Source: Sulfurihydrogenibium yellowstonense SS-5 (GTDB taxonomy: Bacteria; Aquificota; Aquificia; Aquificales; Hydrogenothermaceae). From it: a DNA stretch of 11,810 nucleotides. Positions 1 through 8,411 of the stretch are shown here, piece by piece. The notes beneath the pieces were generated by a model. That model searched no databases and was not told the DNA's origin. It saw only the letters and a program-made list of their open reading frames with translations. Both the position numbers and the translations under genes were made by a program. The stretch lies in contig NZ_ABZS01000030.1 in assembly GCF_000173615.1 (NCBI RefSeq), forward strand, positions 1-11,810, in the 5' to 3' direction. Each line of letters begins with the position of its first letter. Positions within the stretch are counted from its first letter, which is position 1.

Positions 1-1
1 A

Positions 2-1408
2 AAAATTTTAAAAATAGTCCTTTTACTTGTGTTTGATTTATCTGCATATTATCTGTCTTTGTATTTAGCATTTTTAACAAGAAAGTTTTTATCCGTCAGT
101 ATTCTAAAAGATATTGATTACAATTATACTTTTGGCTATCTTCTAAGTTTTTGGTGGATATCAATTATTTTTCTATTTTTCCTGTGGTATGAAAAATTAT
201 ATACAAAAAACTATCCATTTTGGGATGAGATTAAGCAAATTATAAAAGCTATTAGTTTCTCTATTATTTTTATATTCTTTATATTGTCCCTCACAAAACA
301 AGCTCATTTAGTTTCAAGGTTGACGATAATCATCTTATATTTCTACTCAATAATATTATTTCCTTTATTTAGGCATTTTGGAAAAAAATTTTTGTTTGGC
401 TTCTACAGAAATCCTATCTTAATTATTGGTGCTGGCGAAACAGGAAAGAGTGTGGCAAAAAGTATAATAGAAGACCCACATCTTGATTTTGATATTAAAG
501 GTTTTTTAGATGACAATAAAGAAGGATATATTGAAATAAACAATAAGAAATATCCAATTCTTGGAAAAATTTCTAATGTAGAAATTCTTAATGAAATAGA
601 TACAGTAATCATTGCAATTCCCTCTTTAAACTCAAACAATCTTAATGACTTGATTAACAAAATTCATAGACATACAAAAAATGTATTTACTGTCCCAGTT
701 TTAAATGATATAGGTTTGTTAAATAGTGAAATTTATAATTTATTTAATGAAAAGATGTTTTTACTTAAAATTGAAAATCATTTAGAATCCAGTATCAATC
801 AAGCCATAAAAAGAGTTTTTGATTTAACTTTATCGGTCTTAATGCTACCTATCTTATTGCCTACCATATTAATTATTGGAGTATTAATAAAGCTGGACAG
901 TAGAGGTCCTATTTTTTATACTCAAGAAAGAGTAGGAAAAAATGGTAAAAAATTTAAGGTAATAAAATTTAGGTCAATGTACACAAATGCAGATGAGTTA
1001 TTAAAGGAGTTCTTAGAGAAAAATCCTGAGCTAAGACAGGAGTATGAAATTTTTAGGAAATTAAAAAATGATCCAAGAGTGACAAAAATTGGAAGATTCT
1101 TAAGAAAAACTTCATTAGATGAACTGCCTCAAATATTTAATGTTTTAAAAGGTGAAATGTCCTTAGTTGGTCCAAGACCAGTGACTACAGAAGAAATTGA
1201 TAAATATTATAAAGATTACGCAATCTATTATTATGAAGTTTTACCCGGTATTACAGGCTTATGGCAGATTAGCGGAAGAAGTGATACTTCTTACGATGAA
1301 AGAGTTGAATTAGATGTTTGGTATGTGAAAAATTGGAATTTATGGCTTGATATAGTTATTTTAATAAAAACTATCAAGGTTGTTTTAAAGAGAGAGGGGG
1401 CTTATTGA
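2..1408 (+). CDS. Polyprenyl-phosphate sugar-1-phosphate transferase, WbaP-like (5' partial)
   Basis: Membrane enzyme that moves a sugar phosphate from a nucleotide sugar to undecaprenyl phosphate, the first step of repeat-unit assembly. Residue numbers count from the GTG at 29. N-terminal hydrophobic segments lie near 1-20, 37-55, 69-87 and 96-113. A Rossmann-like stretch with GAGETG follows near 136, then a further membrane segment (about 263-285). The C-terminal catalytic domain carries ERVG-KNGKKFKVIKFRSM, DELPQIFNVLKGEMSLVGPRPV and GITGLWQISGR, all hallmarks of the bacterial sugar transferase family. The GTG at 29 is probably not the true start: the frame is open back to base 2 and the added residues (KILKIVLLLV) complete the first membrane helix. 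The gene converges on the minus-strand operon with only 17 bases between stop codons. Sugar specificity (Gal, Glc or another hexose phosphate) cannot be read from the sequence. Confidence 0.93.
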   Translation, partial: KILKIVLLLVFDLSAYYLSLYLAFLTRKFLSVSILKDIDYNYTFGYLLSFWWISIIFLFFLWYEKLYTKNYPFWDEIKQIIKAISFSIIFIFFILSLTKQAHLVSRLTIIILYFYSIILFPLFRHFGKKFLFGFYRNPILIIGAGETGKSVAKSIIEDPHLDFDIKGFLDDNKEGYIEINNKKYPILGKISNVEILNEIDTVIIAIPSLNSNNLNDLINKIHRHTKNVFTVPVLNDIGLLNSEIYNLFNEKMFLLKIENHLESSINQAIKRVFDLTLSVLMLPILLPTILIIGVLIKLDSRGPIFYTQERVGKNGKKFKVIKFRSMYTNADELLKEFLEKNPELRQEYEIFRKLKNDPRVTKIGRFLRKTSLDELPQIFNVLKGEMSLVGPRPVTTEEIDKYYKDYAIYYYEVLPGITGLWQISGRSDTSYDERVELDVWYVKNWNLWLDIVILIKTIKVVLKREGAY

Positions 1409-1425
1409 GTATTAACAGTTTTATT

Positions 1426-2646
1426 TCATTTCAATAATTCTTCTATTTTTGACCTAAATCTTTTAAGCACTTTCTCATATGAATAATTCTCTAATATAAA
1501 CTCTCTCGCTTTAAATCCTATTTCCTTAGCATAGGATGGATTTTCTTTTAACTTATAAACAAAGTCTATACACTCTTGAAGTTGTGATGGTTCAAAATAT
1601 CCTTCTCCTTGAGATTTTTTAAAGATTTCGTTTAATTCAGAATTAATATTTCCAGTTACGAGCGAAGGCTTTCCACTTGCCATCATACCTAAAATTTTTG
1701 AAGGCATTACAGAATCTATTACGTTACTTTTTTGAAAAAGAATATGTAAATCAGCACTACATAGCAGATCTGAAAGTTCTTGCAGTGGAACTGGATCATA
1801 TATCCTAAGGTTTTTTAGATTTGTAGTTTCTTTTATTAATCTTTCTTTAAGAGCACCATCTCCAACTACAATAATTTCTATTGAACCATCATTTTCTAAA
1901 AAGGCTGCAAATTTTTTAAAAAATTCCCAATCTTGTTTTGCACCAATATTACCGCTGTATAAAATTTTAAACTTACTTGAATTTAAGTATCTATGTTTAC
2001 TAGAAGTTTCGGGATTTATAAAATTTCCATCGACCCAATTAGGTAATAGAAATGTTTCCGATGAAGTTTTCTTTTTGAGCTTTTCAATCATTTTATAACT
2101 TATAGTGCTTACAATATCTGCTTTATTAAACATCTTAGTTTCTATATAAAATAGAAAATTAGCAAAAACTTTTTTGAATTTACTATTTTTACTCAATAAT
2201 CCAGATTCTATAGCTGCGTCAAACTCAAAGTCTTGTATATGAACCCACAGTTTTCCTCCTTTAATTTTTTTAACCAAAAGACCAAGGATTATAGATGATG
2301 TAAACGGTACTATGCATATAGTTAAATCACTTTTTTGAACTTTAAAAGAATTTTTGATACTGCCAATGGTAAAATCTATCATATGTAATATTCTCTTTTT
2401 GAAAGAAGGATCTTTAGGAACATATTGTTTATACCTATAAATTTTAATACCTTTAATTTCTTCAAAATAGTATTTTGGTAAGTCTTTATATTCTTGTTTT
2501 ATCTCCCATTGTGGATAGTATGGAAATCCTGTAATAACATTTACATTATAAAACTTAGATAAATATTCAGCCATTTGTGTTGTATAAAGACCGGTAGAGG
2601 TATCTTCTGGATAAAAATTGATTCCTATTATCGTTATAGTTTTCAT
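1426..2646 (-). CDS. GT4 glycosyltransferase, WcaI/WbuB-like
   Basis: Cytoplasmic GT-B glycosyltransferase of 406 residues. The N-terminus GINFYPEDTSTGLYT (8-22) and the PYYPQW box (43-48), followed by YRYKQYVPKDPS (70-81), closely match the pattern of WcaI of colanic acid synthesis and the WbuB group. A VHIQDFEFDA stretch (135-144) corresponds to the HIQDYEVDA segment of WcaI. The C-terminal domain has YSGNIGAKQDW (230-240) and MPSKILGMMASGKP (314-327), the nucleotide-sugar binding part of GT4 enzymes. The start has an AAGG about 7 bases upstream and lies 9 bases after the preceding gene. It is the last gene of the minus-strand block. WcaI/WbuB relatives often act early on the lipid-linked intermediate, so this enzyme may follow the priming transferase encoded next door; the sugar it transfers is unknown. 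Confidence 0.9.
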   Translation of the reverse strand: MKTITIIGINFYPEDTSTGLYTTQMAEYLSKFYNVNVITGFPYYPQWEIKQEYKDLPKYYFEEIKGIKIYRYKQYVPKDPSFKKRILHMIDFTIGSIKNSFKVQKSDLTICIVPFTSSIILGLLVKKIKGGKLWVHIQDFEFDAAIESGLLSKNSKFKKVFANFLFYIETKMFNKADIVSTISYKMIEKLKKKTSSETFLLPNWVDGNFINPETSSKHRYLNSSKFKILYSGNIGAKQDWEFFKKFAAFLENDGSIEIIVVGDGALKERLIKETTNLKNLRIYDPVPLQELSDLLCSADLHILFQKSNVIDSVMPSKILGMMASGKPSLVTGNINSELNEIFKKSQGEGYFEPSQLQECIDFVYKLKENPSYAKEIGFKAREFILENYSYEKVLKRFRSKIEELLK

Positions 2647-2655
2647 AAAATTACC

Positions 2656-3774
2656 TTAAATTCCTTTTTCAATCTCTTCATATACTTTTAAATTTCTTAG
2701 CAAAAAATTTTTCCAACTATATTTATTTAAGAGTTCATTATCTGTACAATAATTTTTATATTCATCATCAATCTTTTTTATCGCAGTATTTAAGGATTTA
2801 TAATCATAAGGGTTAAAATAAATAAACTTTTTTCCATAGACTTCGTGTAAAACTTCAATATCTGACAAAATAATTGGTTTGTTAAAACTAAGAGCTTCTA
2901 AGGGAGTTAGAGCAAAACCTTCAAAGAGTGAAGGGCAAATATACGCATAACAATTTTTATAAAGAAAAGCTTTTTCATCTTCGTTAATAGATTCTAAAAT
3001 TATCACATTGTCTAAATTTTTTGATAGGTCTACACAGTATTTAAAATAATCTTCTTGGATTGAGGATCCTGCTAAGACAAAGATAATATCCTTGTTTTCT
3101 TTTGCAGCCTTAATCATAACTTCATGGTTTTTTAGTTTATAGAAGCTTGAAAGATAAAACACAAATTTTTTATCTTTTAAATTTTTTATAATATCTTTTA
3201 TATTTTCTAATTTAAAATCTTTCTTTACGTATGGTAGACCGTTATATATTGGGATAAAATCAATTTTTCTTTTCAAGAAACGCTCCAACTCTCTGCCTGT
3301 GACTGAGGTTGTTGTTAATATTTTTTTAGAATTTAACGCTGAATGTTTTATAATTAAATTTGCAAGCCAGGTAGCCAAGAAACTTCTGCCATGCATACTC
3401 CTTGGAAGCATAAAAGTGGTAGAAGCATGAAAAAAAAGTATTTGTGGTTTAATGCTAAATACAGTCCCTAAGGTAGCTGGTGAATGTAAAATATCACAAT
3501 TATATTTTTTTAAGTAATAATTTATAATTATCTGGTCATATATTAATCTGATTGGAAGATTTAAATTTTTAACTATAATGAATTTTATTTTGTCATGAAG
3601 TTTAATGTTAGAAAAAAATTCTAAGTATGCTCTTTTTTGAATAAGTATAAAGATCTCCAGATTTATATCATTATCAGAAAGATATTTAGATAATTCATAA
3701 ACATAATTTGATATAACCGTGGCATAACCTGTATGCTTTTCTGTAAGTATAAGCGAGTTCAATAGAATCCTCAT
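2656..3774 (-). CDS. GT4 family glycosyltransferase
   Basis: Retaining GT-B glycosyltransferase, 372 residues, normal family length. The N-terminal acceptor domain begins MRILLNSLILTEKHTGYATV, with the Gly-rich turn usual in the family. ILHSPATLGT (95-104) and FFHASTTF (114-121) lie at the end of that domain. The donor domain has FYLSSFYKLKNHEVMIKA (206-223) and CPSLFEGFALTPLEALSF (280-297), in which Glu285 and Glu293 form the EX7E motif. Its ATG overlaps the TGA of the 40-codon remnant ORF (ATGA), and no strong Shine-Dalgarno is visible, so translation may depend on coupling from upstream. Linkage and sugar cannot be deduced; mannosyl- or rhamnosyltransferases are common in this subgroup. 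Confidence 0.9.
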   Translation of the reverse strand: MRILLNSLILTEKHTGYATVISNYVYELSKYLSDNDINLEIFILIQKRAYLEFFSNIKLHDKIKFIIVKNLNLPIRLIYDQIIINYYLKKYNCDILHSPATLGTVFSIKPQILFFHASTTFMLPRSMHGRSFLATWLANLIIKHSALNSKKILTTTSVTGRELERFLKRKIDFIPIYNGLPYVKKDFKLENIKDIIKNLKDKKFVFYLSSFYKLKNHEVMIKAAKENKDIIFVLAGSSIQEDYFKYCVDLSKNLDNVIILESINEDEKAFLYKNCYAYICPSLFEGFALTPLEALSFNKPIILSDIEVLHEVYGKKFIYFNPYDYKSLNTAIKKIDDEYKNYCTDNELLNKYSWKNFLLRNLKVYEEIEKGI

Positions 3775-3893
3775 TCTACACTCTTAAACAAATTAAATAT
3801 TTCAGAAATTAATATCTTAATTTTAAAACAAAGCGTTACATAAGATATATTGTAATGCATCACATCTGAAGTTTCCCAATTTAATACTCTCAT
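3771..3893 (-). pseudogene. 40-codon ORF, internally deleted glycosyltransferase remnant
   Basis: A complete small frame runs from ATG (3893-3891) to TGA (3773-3771), and the TGA overlaps the ATG of the next glycosyltransferase. It starts MRVLNWETSDVMHYN and ends SEIFNLFKSVE. The tail matches the C-terminus of the GT4 gene at 4886-6019 (YEIVNLFKSGEK): 25 of 30 bases are identical between 3774-3803 and 4892-4921, in the same reading frame. The head has the MRVL-type start common to glycosyltransferases, though I cannot place it in a family. An AGG lies about 9 bases before the ATG. The simplest reading is a glycosyltransferase gene that lost its middle by an in-frame deletion, leaving its start and last codons. 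The 129 bases between the flanking genes hold nothing else. The frame may still be translated and may pass ribosomes to the next gene. Confidence 0.6.
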
Positions 3894-3903
3894 TCTTGAT
3901 AAC

Positions 3904-4884
3904 CTAACCTTTAAACTTTTTGTAAGATCTATATAAAAATAAAAATATAGGAAGAAAATTATCTCTCAAAAATTTATTTGACTCAAGAAAATTTCTAAAC
4001 TTACGTCTTAAAACTGATAAATGATTTATATTAAATTGTACTTTTTCGATTAATCTATCATATTCTTCATTTATTTCAATATCCTTAGGATGGATTAACG
4101 GAAAATCTAATTCTTCTAATTTAAGTCCCTTTAAATGTGCTGGAACCCATGTTGTATTCGTTGCCTCTTTACCATAGCCAATATTTAGGATAAGATTTTG
4201 CCTAGGAGTTATTGTTAACAGATTTTTTTTGAAAAGTTGATAAGTAAATTGGGTATCCCAAGTAAGGTTGGGGTTTCTATGAATTTGATCAAAAATAGTA
4301 ATCCAAAATAACTTTACTACATTATCTTTTGTTATCATATCTAAAAAATCAGTTTTCTTAATATGTGGCCAATCCTTTGTATACATATCTTGATACTGCC
4401 ACCTATCCCTCCATGTAGCCCATCCCCATTTTAAATCATATTTAGAGAAAAAATAACTATAAGGATAATCTTTTTTGGGAAATGGATTAAAGCCTTGAAT
4501 AACAGCAATTTTTTTGTTATTTCTATATTTATCTAATAGTTCACTACAAAAGTGGAAAAAACTAATCGATGGCAAACAATCATGTTCAAGTATTATTCCT
4601 TCTTCTTCATGCGAAAAAAACCAATCAATAGCGTCATTTGGACCAAAACCAACTCCCAAGTTTTTATCTCTAAATCTTGTCTTTACATCACATTTCCAGT
4701 CCACATTATTTATAATAAAATTCCTAACTTGCATAACCTTTTCTTTCTCAGCTTCATTTCTTGGACCATCAGAAGCAACATATAATTTTATCGGTTTTAC
4801 CTTTTTTATTTGCTCAAAAACTCTTTTAGTAGCATCTAATCTGTTAAAAACTACAAATAATATAGGTTTTCCAAATTGATTCAT
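3904..4884 (-). CDS. HlpA-like GT-A family glycosyltransferase
   Basis: Predicted nucleotide-sugar transferase of 326 residues, of the family often annotated as hemolytic protein HlpA-like or GT2-like, with a fold resembling eukaryotic N-acetylglucosaminyltransferase I. It starts GKPILFVVFNRLDATKRVFE (5-24). YVASDGPR (35-42) follows, then GIILEHDCLPS (96-106), whose EHD is the likely metal and nucleotide binding site. WGWATWRDRW (153-162) is a signature of this family. The frame stays open further upstream to 4953, but those 23 codons overlap the end of the preceding gene in another frame. The ATG at 4884 sits one base after the preceding TAA, with a GGGG about 9 bases upstream and an N-terminus that matches the family, so I use it. 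Donor and acceptor are unknown. Confidence 0.85.
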   Translation of the reverse strand: MNQFGKPILFVVFNRLDATKRVFEQIKKVKPIKLYVASDGPRNEAEKEKVMQVRNFIINNVDWKCDVKTRFRDKNLGVGFGPNDAIDWFFSHEEEGIILEHDCLPSISFFHFCSELLDKYRNNKKIAVIQGFNPFPKKDYPYSYFFSKYDLKWGWATWRDRWQYQDMYTKDWPHIKKTDFLDMITKDNVVKLFWITIFDQIHRNPNLTWDTQFTYQLFKKNLLTITPRQNLILNIGYGKEATNTTWVPAHLKGLKLEELDFPLIHPKDIEINEEYDRLIEKVQFNINHLSVLRRKFRNFLESNKFLRDNFLPIFLFLYRSYKKFKG

Positions 4885-4885
4885 C

Positions 4886-6019
4886 TTATTTTTCCCCACT
4901 CTTAAATAAATTAACAATTTCATAAATTTTATTTTTCCATTTACAATTTTCATAGTCTAAATTATAATTGATTTTATTATCTCTCTCAAGAATGATTTTT
5001 TGAATTGTCTCAAATAAACTTGCAATATTTCTTAAATTAAAGTAATATCCTTTATCTTTTAATAGTTCTTTATAAATTGGCATATCTGGAACGATAATTT
5101 TTTTACCGGTTAAAATAGATTCAATTATTGGAAAACCATAGCTTTCACTACTTGATGGGAAAATAACAATATCTATGTTTTCATAATAGCATCTAATTTC
5201 ATGATAGCTAATTTCACCTAAGTTAACTACTGTATCTTTAAGCCTTTCTAAATGGTCATTTAGTAAATGTTTATATTCATTTTCCTTTAAAGTTAAAAAT
5301 ATTTTTATGGACAGATTATTCTCTTTAATATACTTAGCTAGCTCTGAAATAATCCAAAAATTCTTATTTGGATGAAACTTCGCAGGAAGAAACATTTTTA
5401 AATAACCGGCATATTTCAAAAATTCTTCACTGACTTTTTTATAATTTTTTTCATCACATCTAAATTCATTATCTGGGGGGATCATTCTGTGTAGGAATAT
5501 TTTTTTTGTATGTTTTGATAGTTTGTCCTTTATAAACTTGGTCTGCACTAAATAGATTGGATCTTTACTTTTTAGCGTTAAAAAAAATAATTTTTTTTCT
5601 AAAATAAATTTTAATTTTTGTTTTAATGATTCAAATGGATTAATATTTTCAATGTAATGAAGATTATGGAAAAGTACTATCTGCTTTTTTCTTGTAAATA
5701 AAGATGCAAAGTTGGCAGTCATGAATATGTAGTCTATTTTATATTTGTGTGAAATCCATGGAGTGTATATATGATCATAAAATAATTTGTAAGTAAATCT
5801 TAGCTCTACATTTGGATACTCAACTGTTATTATATTGCACTTATTATATAAGTCTAATTTTTTAGCTTTGTTTATGATTTCATCAACTGTTGGAATGATA
5901 ATGGTAAATTCAACTTCTTTATTTTCTTTGATAAATTCACTAATTCCTTCTAGATAGCCTAAGGCTACTGTCTTTGGTCCACCTTGAAAGAGACTTATCA
6001 TATTAATAAGAATTTTCAT
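4886..6019 (-). CDS. GT4 family glycosyltransferase
   Basis: GT-B glycosyltransferase of 377 residues. The start MKILINMISLFQGGPKTVAL has the Gly-Gly loop of the acceptor domain. The mid-protein LFHNLHYIEN (117-126) is a common GT4 element. The donor domain has FLPAKFHPNKNF (210-221) and IFPSSSESYGFPIIESIL (286-303), in which Glu292 and Glu300 form the EX7E motif. The ATG overlaps the stop of the preceding GT2 gene as ATGA, and the ribosome binding site is weak, which points to translational coupling. The last codons share high identity with the 40-codon remnant at 3771-3893, so a related copy probably once existed downstream. The sugar transferred is not predictable. Confidence 0.9.
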   Translation of the reverse strand: MKILINMISLFQGGPKTVALGYLEGISEFIKENKEVEFTIIIPTVDEIINKAKKLDLYNKCNIITVEYPNVELRFTYKLFYDHIYTPWISHKYKIDYIFMTANFASLFTRKKQIVLFHNLHYIENINPFESLKQKLKFILEKKLFFLTLKSKDPIYLVQTKFIKDKLSKHTKKIFLHRMIPPDNEFRCDEKNYKKVSEEFLKYAGYLKMFLPAKFHPNKNFWIISELAKYIKENNLSIKIFLTLKENEYKHLLNDHLERLKDTVVNLGEISYHEIRCYYENIDIVIFPSSSESYGFPIIESILTGKKIIVPDMPIYKELLKDKGYYFNLRNIASLFETIQKIILERDNKINYNLDYENCKWKNKIYEIVNLFKSGEK

Positions 6020-7212
6020 CTTAAAAACGAATTATTCATAAAACTGATAAATTTCTTTATCTTACTTTTAGTTATCATAAAAATGTGGCATGTTTTTATG
6101 TACCATAGAGGTAAGTTTATCTGCTCTTTATTTTTTAACTTTGATTCTGTAAATTCGTTTATTGTCAAGTCGATTAACTTAGCAGCAATTCCATTTGAAA
6201 GCATGAGTGATAATATTGAATCAATAAATCTTACTTGTAAATTTTTGTAATTTCTTAAAAGAATTTCATAATCGCCAGCTAATTTAAGGTTATCATCATA
6301 TTTTCCAATTTTTTTGAAAAATTCTAGTCTATAAAAAGTAGATTGATGGGGAATAGACATATACTTTTTAAGTTTTCTAAAAGATTCTCTCTCATTTAAA
6401 CCTTGTATAGAAACTAACTCCCTTTTCTCATCTATAACTCCAGCTTTGCCATACACAATATCGTAGTTTGAATCAAAAGATTTTACATTTTGATAAATAA
6501 AAAATATTGTATTATCATTAAAAAATTTATCCCCTGCATTCATAAAATTTATCCACTCACCAGTAACCAAATCTATCCCCTTATTCATGGCATCATATAT
6601 TCCTCTATCCGGCTCGCTTACCCAATAATCTATATAATCTTCGTACTTTTTTATTATATCAATTGTGCCATCTGTTGAGCCACCGTCAATTATTATGTAT
6701 TCTACATTTGGATAAGTTTGATTTATTACACTTTTTATTGTATCTTCTAAATACTTTGCTCCATTATATACTACAGTGATTACTGTTATCAATGGTAAAA
6801 ATGTAGTAGGCGAGAGATTAGAAGTGTATTGGTTTATTTTTTCTTGAAGATCATCTGGTGCTGGGATTGCTGGATTTCCGTCAAGGTCGCAGATATACCA
6901 AATTCCATCATTTTCAGATGCATTATTTTTATTTTCTTCAAAATCGCTTTTCACTTTCTTATAGCTAAATTTAAATAGCCCTTTTATTCTAAGTCCTCCT
7001 TCTGCAATTCTATTTGAGTTTGGTGGTAAAAATAACATTGTTTCAAATTTATCTCCTGAGTTAGGTATAAATTTAGAATCTTTTATTTTTAGCTCCGGGA
7101 TATTTATCTTATATTTAAACTCTTCTTTAATTTTACCAGAGGAGTCTAGATAATCGTCTGGTATGAGTTTGTAAGATAGTTTGTTATACTCTTTTTGTTT
7201 CTGATTATTCAT
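6016..7212 (-). CDS. GT2 family glycosyltransferase with long N-terminal extension
   Basis: Inverting GT-A glycosyltransferase, 398 residues from the chosen start. The GT2 domain begins at about 139 (PLITVITVVYNG). It has DGGSTDG (176-182), the WcaA-like WVSEPDRGIYDAMNKG (197-212), GEWINFMNAGDKF (218-230) with NAGD in the DXD position, and an HQSTFYR and AGDYE pair further on. The first 138 residues are an extension containing EGGLRIKGLFKFSY (71-84), an element often found just before this GT2 domain. Between it and the GT2 domain lies an unusual spacer of about 54 residues that includes WYICDLDGNPAIPAPDD (105-121). I start at 7212 because that ATG overlaps the previous TGA (ATGA) and has GGAAG 5 bases upstream. 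An ATG at 7227 (5 residues longer, GAGG about 10 bases upstream) is the alternative. Confidence 0.87.
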   Translation of the reverse strand: MNNQKQKEYNKLSYKLIPDDYLDSSGKIKEEFKYKINIPELKIKDSKFIPNSGDKFETMLFLPPNSNRIAEGGLRIKGLFKFSYKKVKSDFEENKNNASENDGIWYICDLDGNPAIPAPDDLQEKINQYTSNLSPTTFLPLITVITVVYNGAKYLEDTIKSVINQTYPNVEYIIIDGGSTDGTIDIIKKYEDYIDYWVSEPDRGIYDAMNKGIDLVTGEWINFMNAGDKFFNDNTIFFIYQNVKSFDSNYDIVYGKAGVIDEKRELVSIQGLNERESFRKLKKYMSIPHQSTFYRLEFFKKIGKYDDNLKLAGDYEILLRNYKNLQVRFIDSILSLMLSNGIAAKLIDLTINEFTESKLKNKEQINLPLWYIKTCHIFMITKSKIKKFISFMNNSFLR

Positions 7213-8411
7213 TTTATCTTCCAGCATTTCAATTTTGCCTCATAATCTGAAAATATGCTTTCTAAAACACTTATTCTATTTACATTATTAATTTCATCCA
7301 ATCTATTTCTTCCCTTTTCTATCAATCCTTGTCTTAATTTTTCTGAATTTATCAAATTTTCTAAATGAGTTGCTAAGGTTTCTGGTTTATTTAAATCTAC
7401 TAATAAAGCTGCATCACCTACTTGTTCTTTTAAACCAGGTAGATCTGGGTAAATTACTGGTGTACCTATTGCAAAAGCTTCCAAAGGTGGAATATTGGTA
7501 GGCCCAAAATAGGTTGGCATAACCAATGCTAATGCATTTTTATATAGTGAATATATATCTTCATCGGGAACAAAACCAATGTATTTAATCAAATCGATAA
7601 CACGTTTTTTTCTAGCATATTCTAGAACATGGTTTAAATTTCCTTTGTCAGAACCGCTAAATACAGCTGTTAGATAAATACCCTTGTTTTTCAATAAGGC
7701 TATAGAATCTATTATATAAACATGATTTTTGTGTGCCCAAAATTGTGCTGGATAATATATGTAGTATTCTGTTGTTATTCCATATTTCTCTTTAACATTC
7801 ATATCATTTTTAATGTATATATTTGTAGAGGGTAAAAAAGGTAATACATATACCCTATCTAGGTCTATACCATATCTTCTTATTATGTTATTTTTTCCAG
7901 TTTCGCTATCACTAATTATAGCTACCGCTTTTTTCAATGCTCTTGTATAGAAAAACTCCCTTCTTTCAAATTCTTTATTAAAGTTTACTTCTGGAAATTC
8001 TGGATAATCTCTATGACATAAATCCCATACTGTAATAATGTAATTATGCTTAAGCAAATCAAGTGCTAAACCAGAAGGCTGAAGAAAATATACAAGATCA
8101 ATATCTTCCTGTTCTAAATGTTTTTCGAAATCACATACTAAATTAACCTTTGTCAGTAAAAAGGAAAAGGCATCTAACCTTAGTGTTAATCTTTTTATTT
8201 TATCTAAAATTTTGCGTTTAAGAATAATGGTTTTAAATTCCATAGTTCTTAAATATTTTTCATTTTCTGGTGAGAAAGTGAATACTACGAATTCATATTT
8301 ATCTTTCAAATCCCTAATTAAATTCAAAACCGTTCTTTGATATTGAAAACCTCCGCCAACCTGTAAATCACCATCAAAAACTACTCCAATTTTCATTTTC
8401 TTACTACCCAT
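7209..8411 (-). CDS. GT4 family glycosyltransferase (FGPTNIPPLEA subgroup)
   Basis: GT-B glycosyltransferase, 400 residues. The N-terminal KIGVVFDGDLQVGGGFQYQR (7-26) is the acceptor-domain loop. TVWDLCHRDYPEFP (127-140) matches the HD/HR box of the mannosyl- and rhamnosyltransferase subgroup. YYPAQFWAHKNH (219-230) and MPTYFGPTNIPPLEAFAIGTPVI (split around 298-320) form the donor site. In the latter the first Glu of the EX7E motif is replaced by Gly303, while Glu311 is kept; to my knowledge this PTNIPPLEA form recurs in a GT4 subgroup, so the enzyme need not be inactive. Two starts are possible. The ATG at 8411 has GGAG 6 bases upstream. The ATG at 8396 gives the shorter MKIGVVF start and an ATGA overlap with the methyltransferase stop. 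I keep 8411 for its ribosome binding site. The stop overlaps the next gene's start. Confidence 0.88.
   Translation of the reverse strand: MGSKKMKIGVVFDGDLQVGGGFQYQRTVLNLIRDLKDKYEFVVFTFSPENEKYLRTMEFKTIILKRKILDKIKRLTLRLDAFSFLLTKVNLVCDFEKHLEQEDIDLVYFLQPSGLALDLLKHNYIITVWDLCHRDYPEFPEVNFNKEFERREFFYTRALKKAVAIISDSETGKNNIIRRYGIDLDRVYVLPFLPSTNIYIKNDMNVKEKYGITTEYYIYYPAQFWAHKNHVYIIDSIALLKNKGIYLTAVFSGSDKGNLNHVLEYARKKRVIDLIKYIGFVPDEDIYSLYKNALALVMPTYFGPTNIPPLEAFAIGTPVIYPDLPGLKEQVGDAALLVDLNKPETLATHLENLINSEKLRQGLIEKGRNRLDEINNVNRISVLESIFSDYEAKLKCWKIK

Noticed and set aside
1402..1437. Inverted repeat TTATTGA / TCAATAA across the convergent stop codons, as a bidirectional terminator
   Set aside because: Only 7 A/T-rich base pairs around a loop of about 22 bases and no clean T-run after either arm; too weak to call in such AT-rich DNA.
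4514..4879. Open frames on the plus strand within the HlpA-like gene
   Set aside because: Antisense shadows of a well-supported coding region, rich in Ser/Phe/Ile low-complexity translation and without a recognisable domain.
4885..4953. Longer start for the HlpA-like glycosyltransferase (23 more codons)
   Set aside because: The extra codons overlap the end of the preceding GT4 gene in another frame and do not fit the family N-terminus; the ATG at 4884 follows the TAA by one base.
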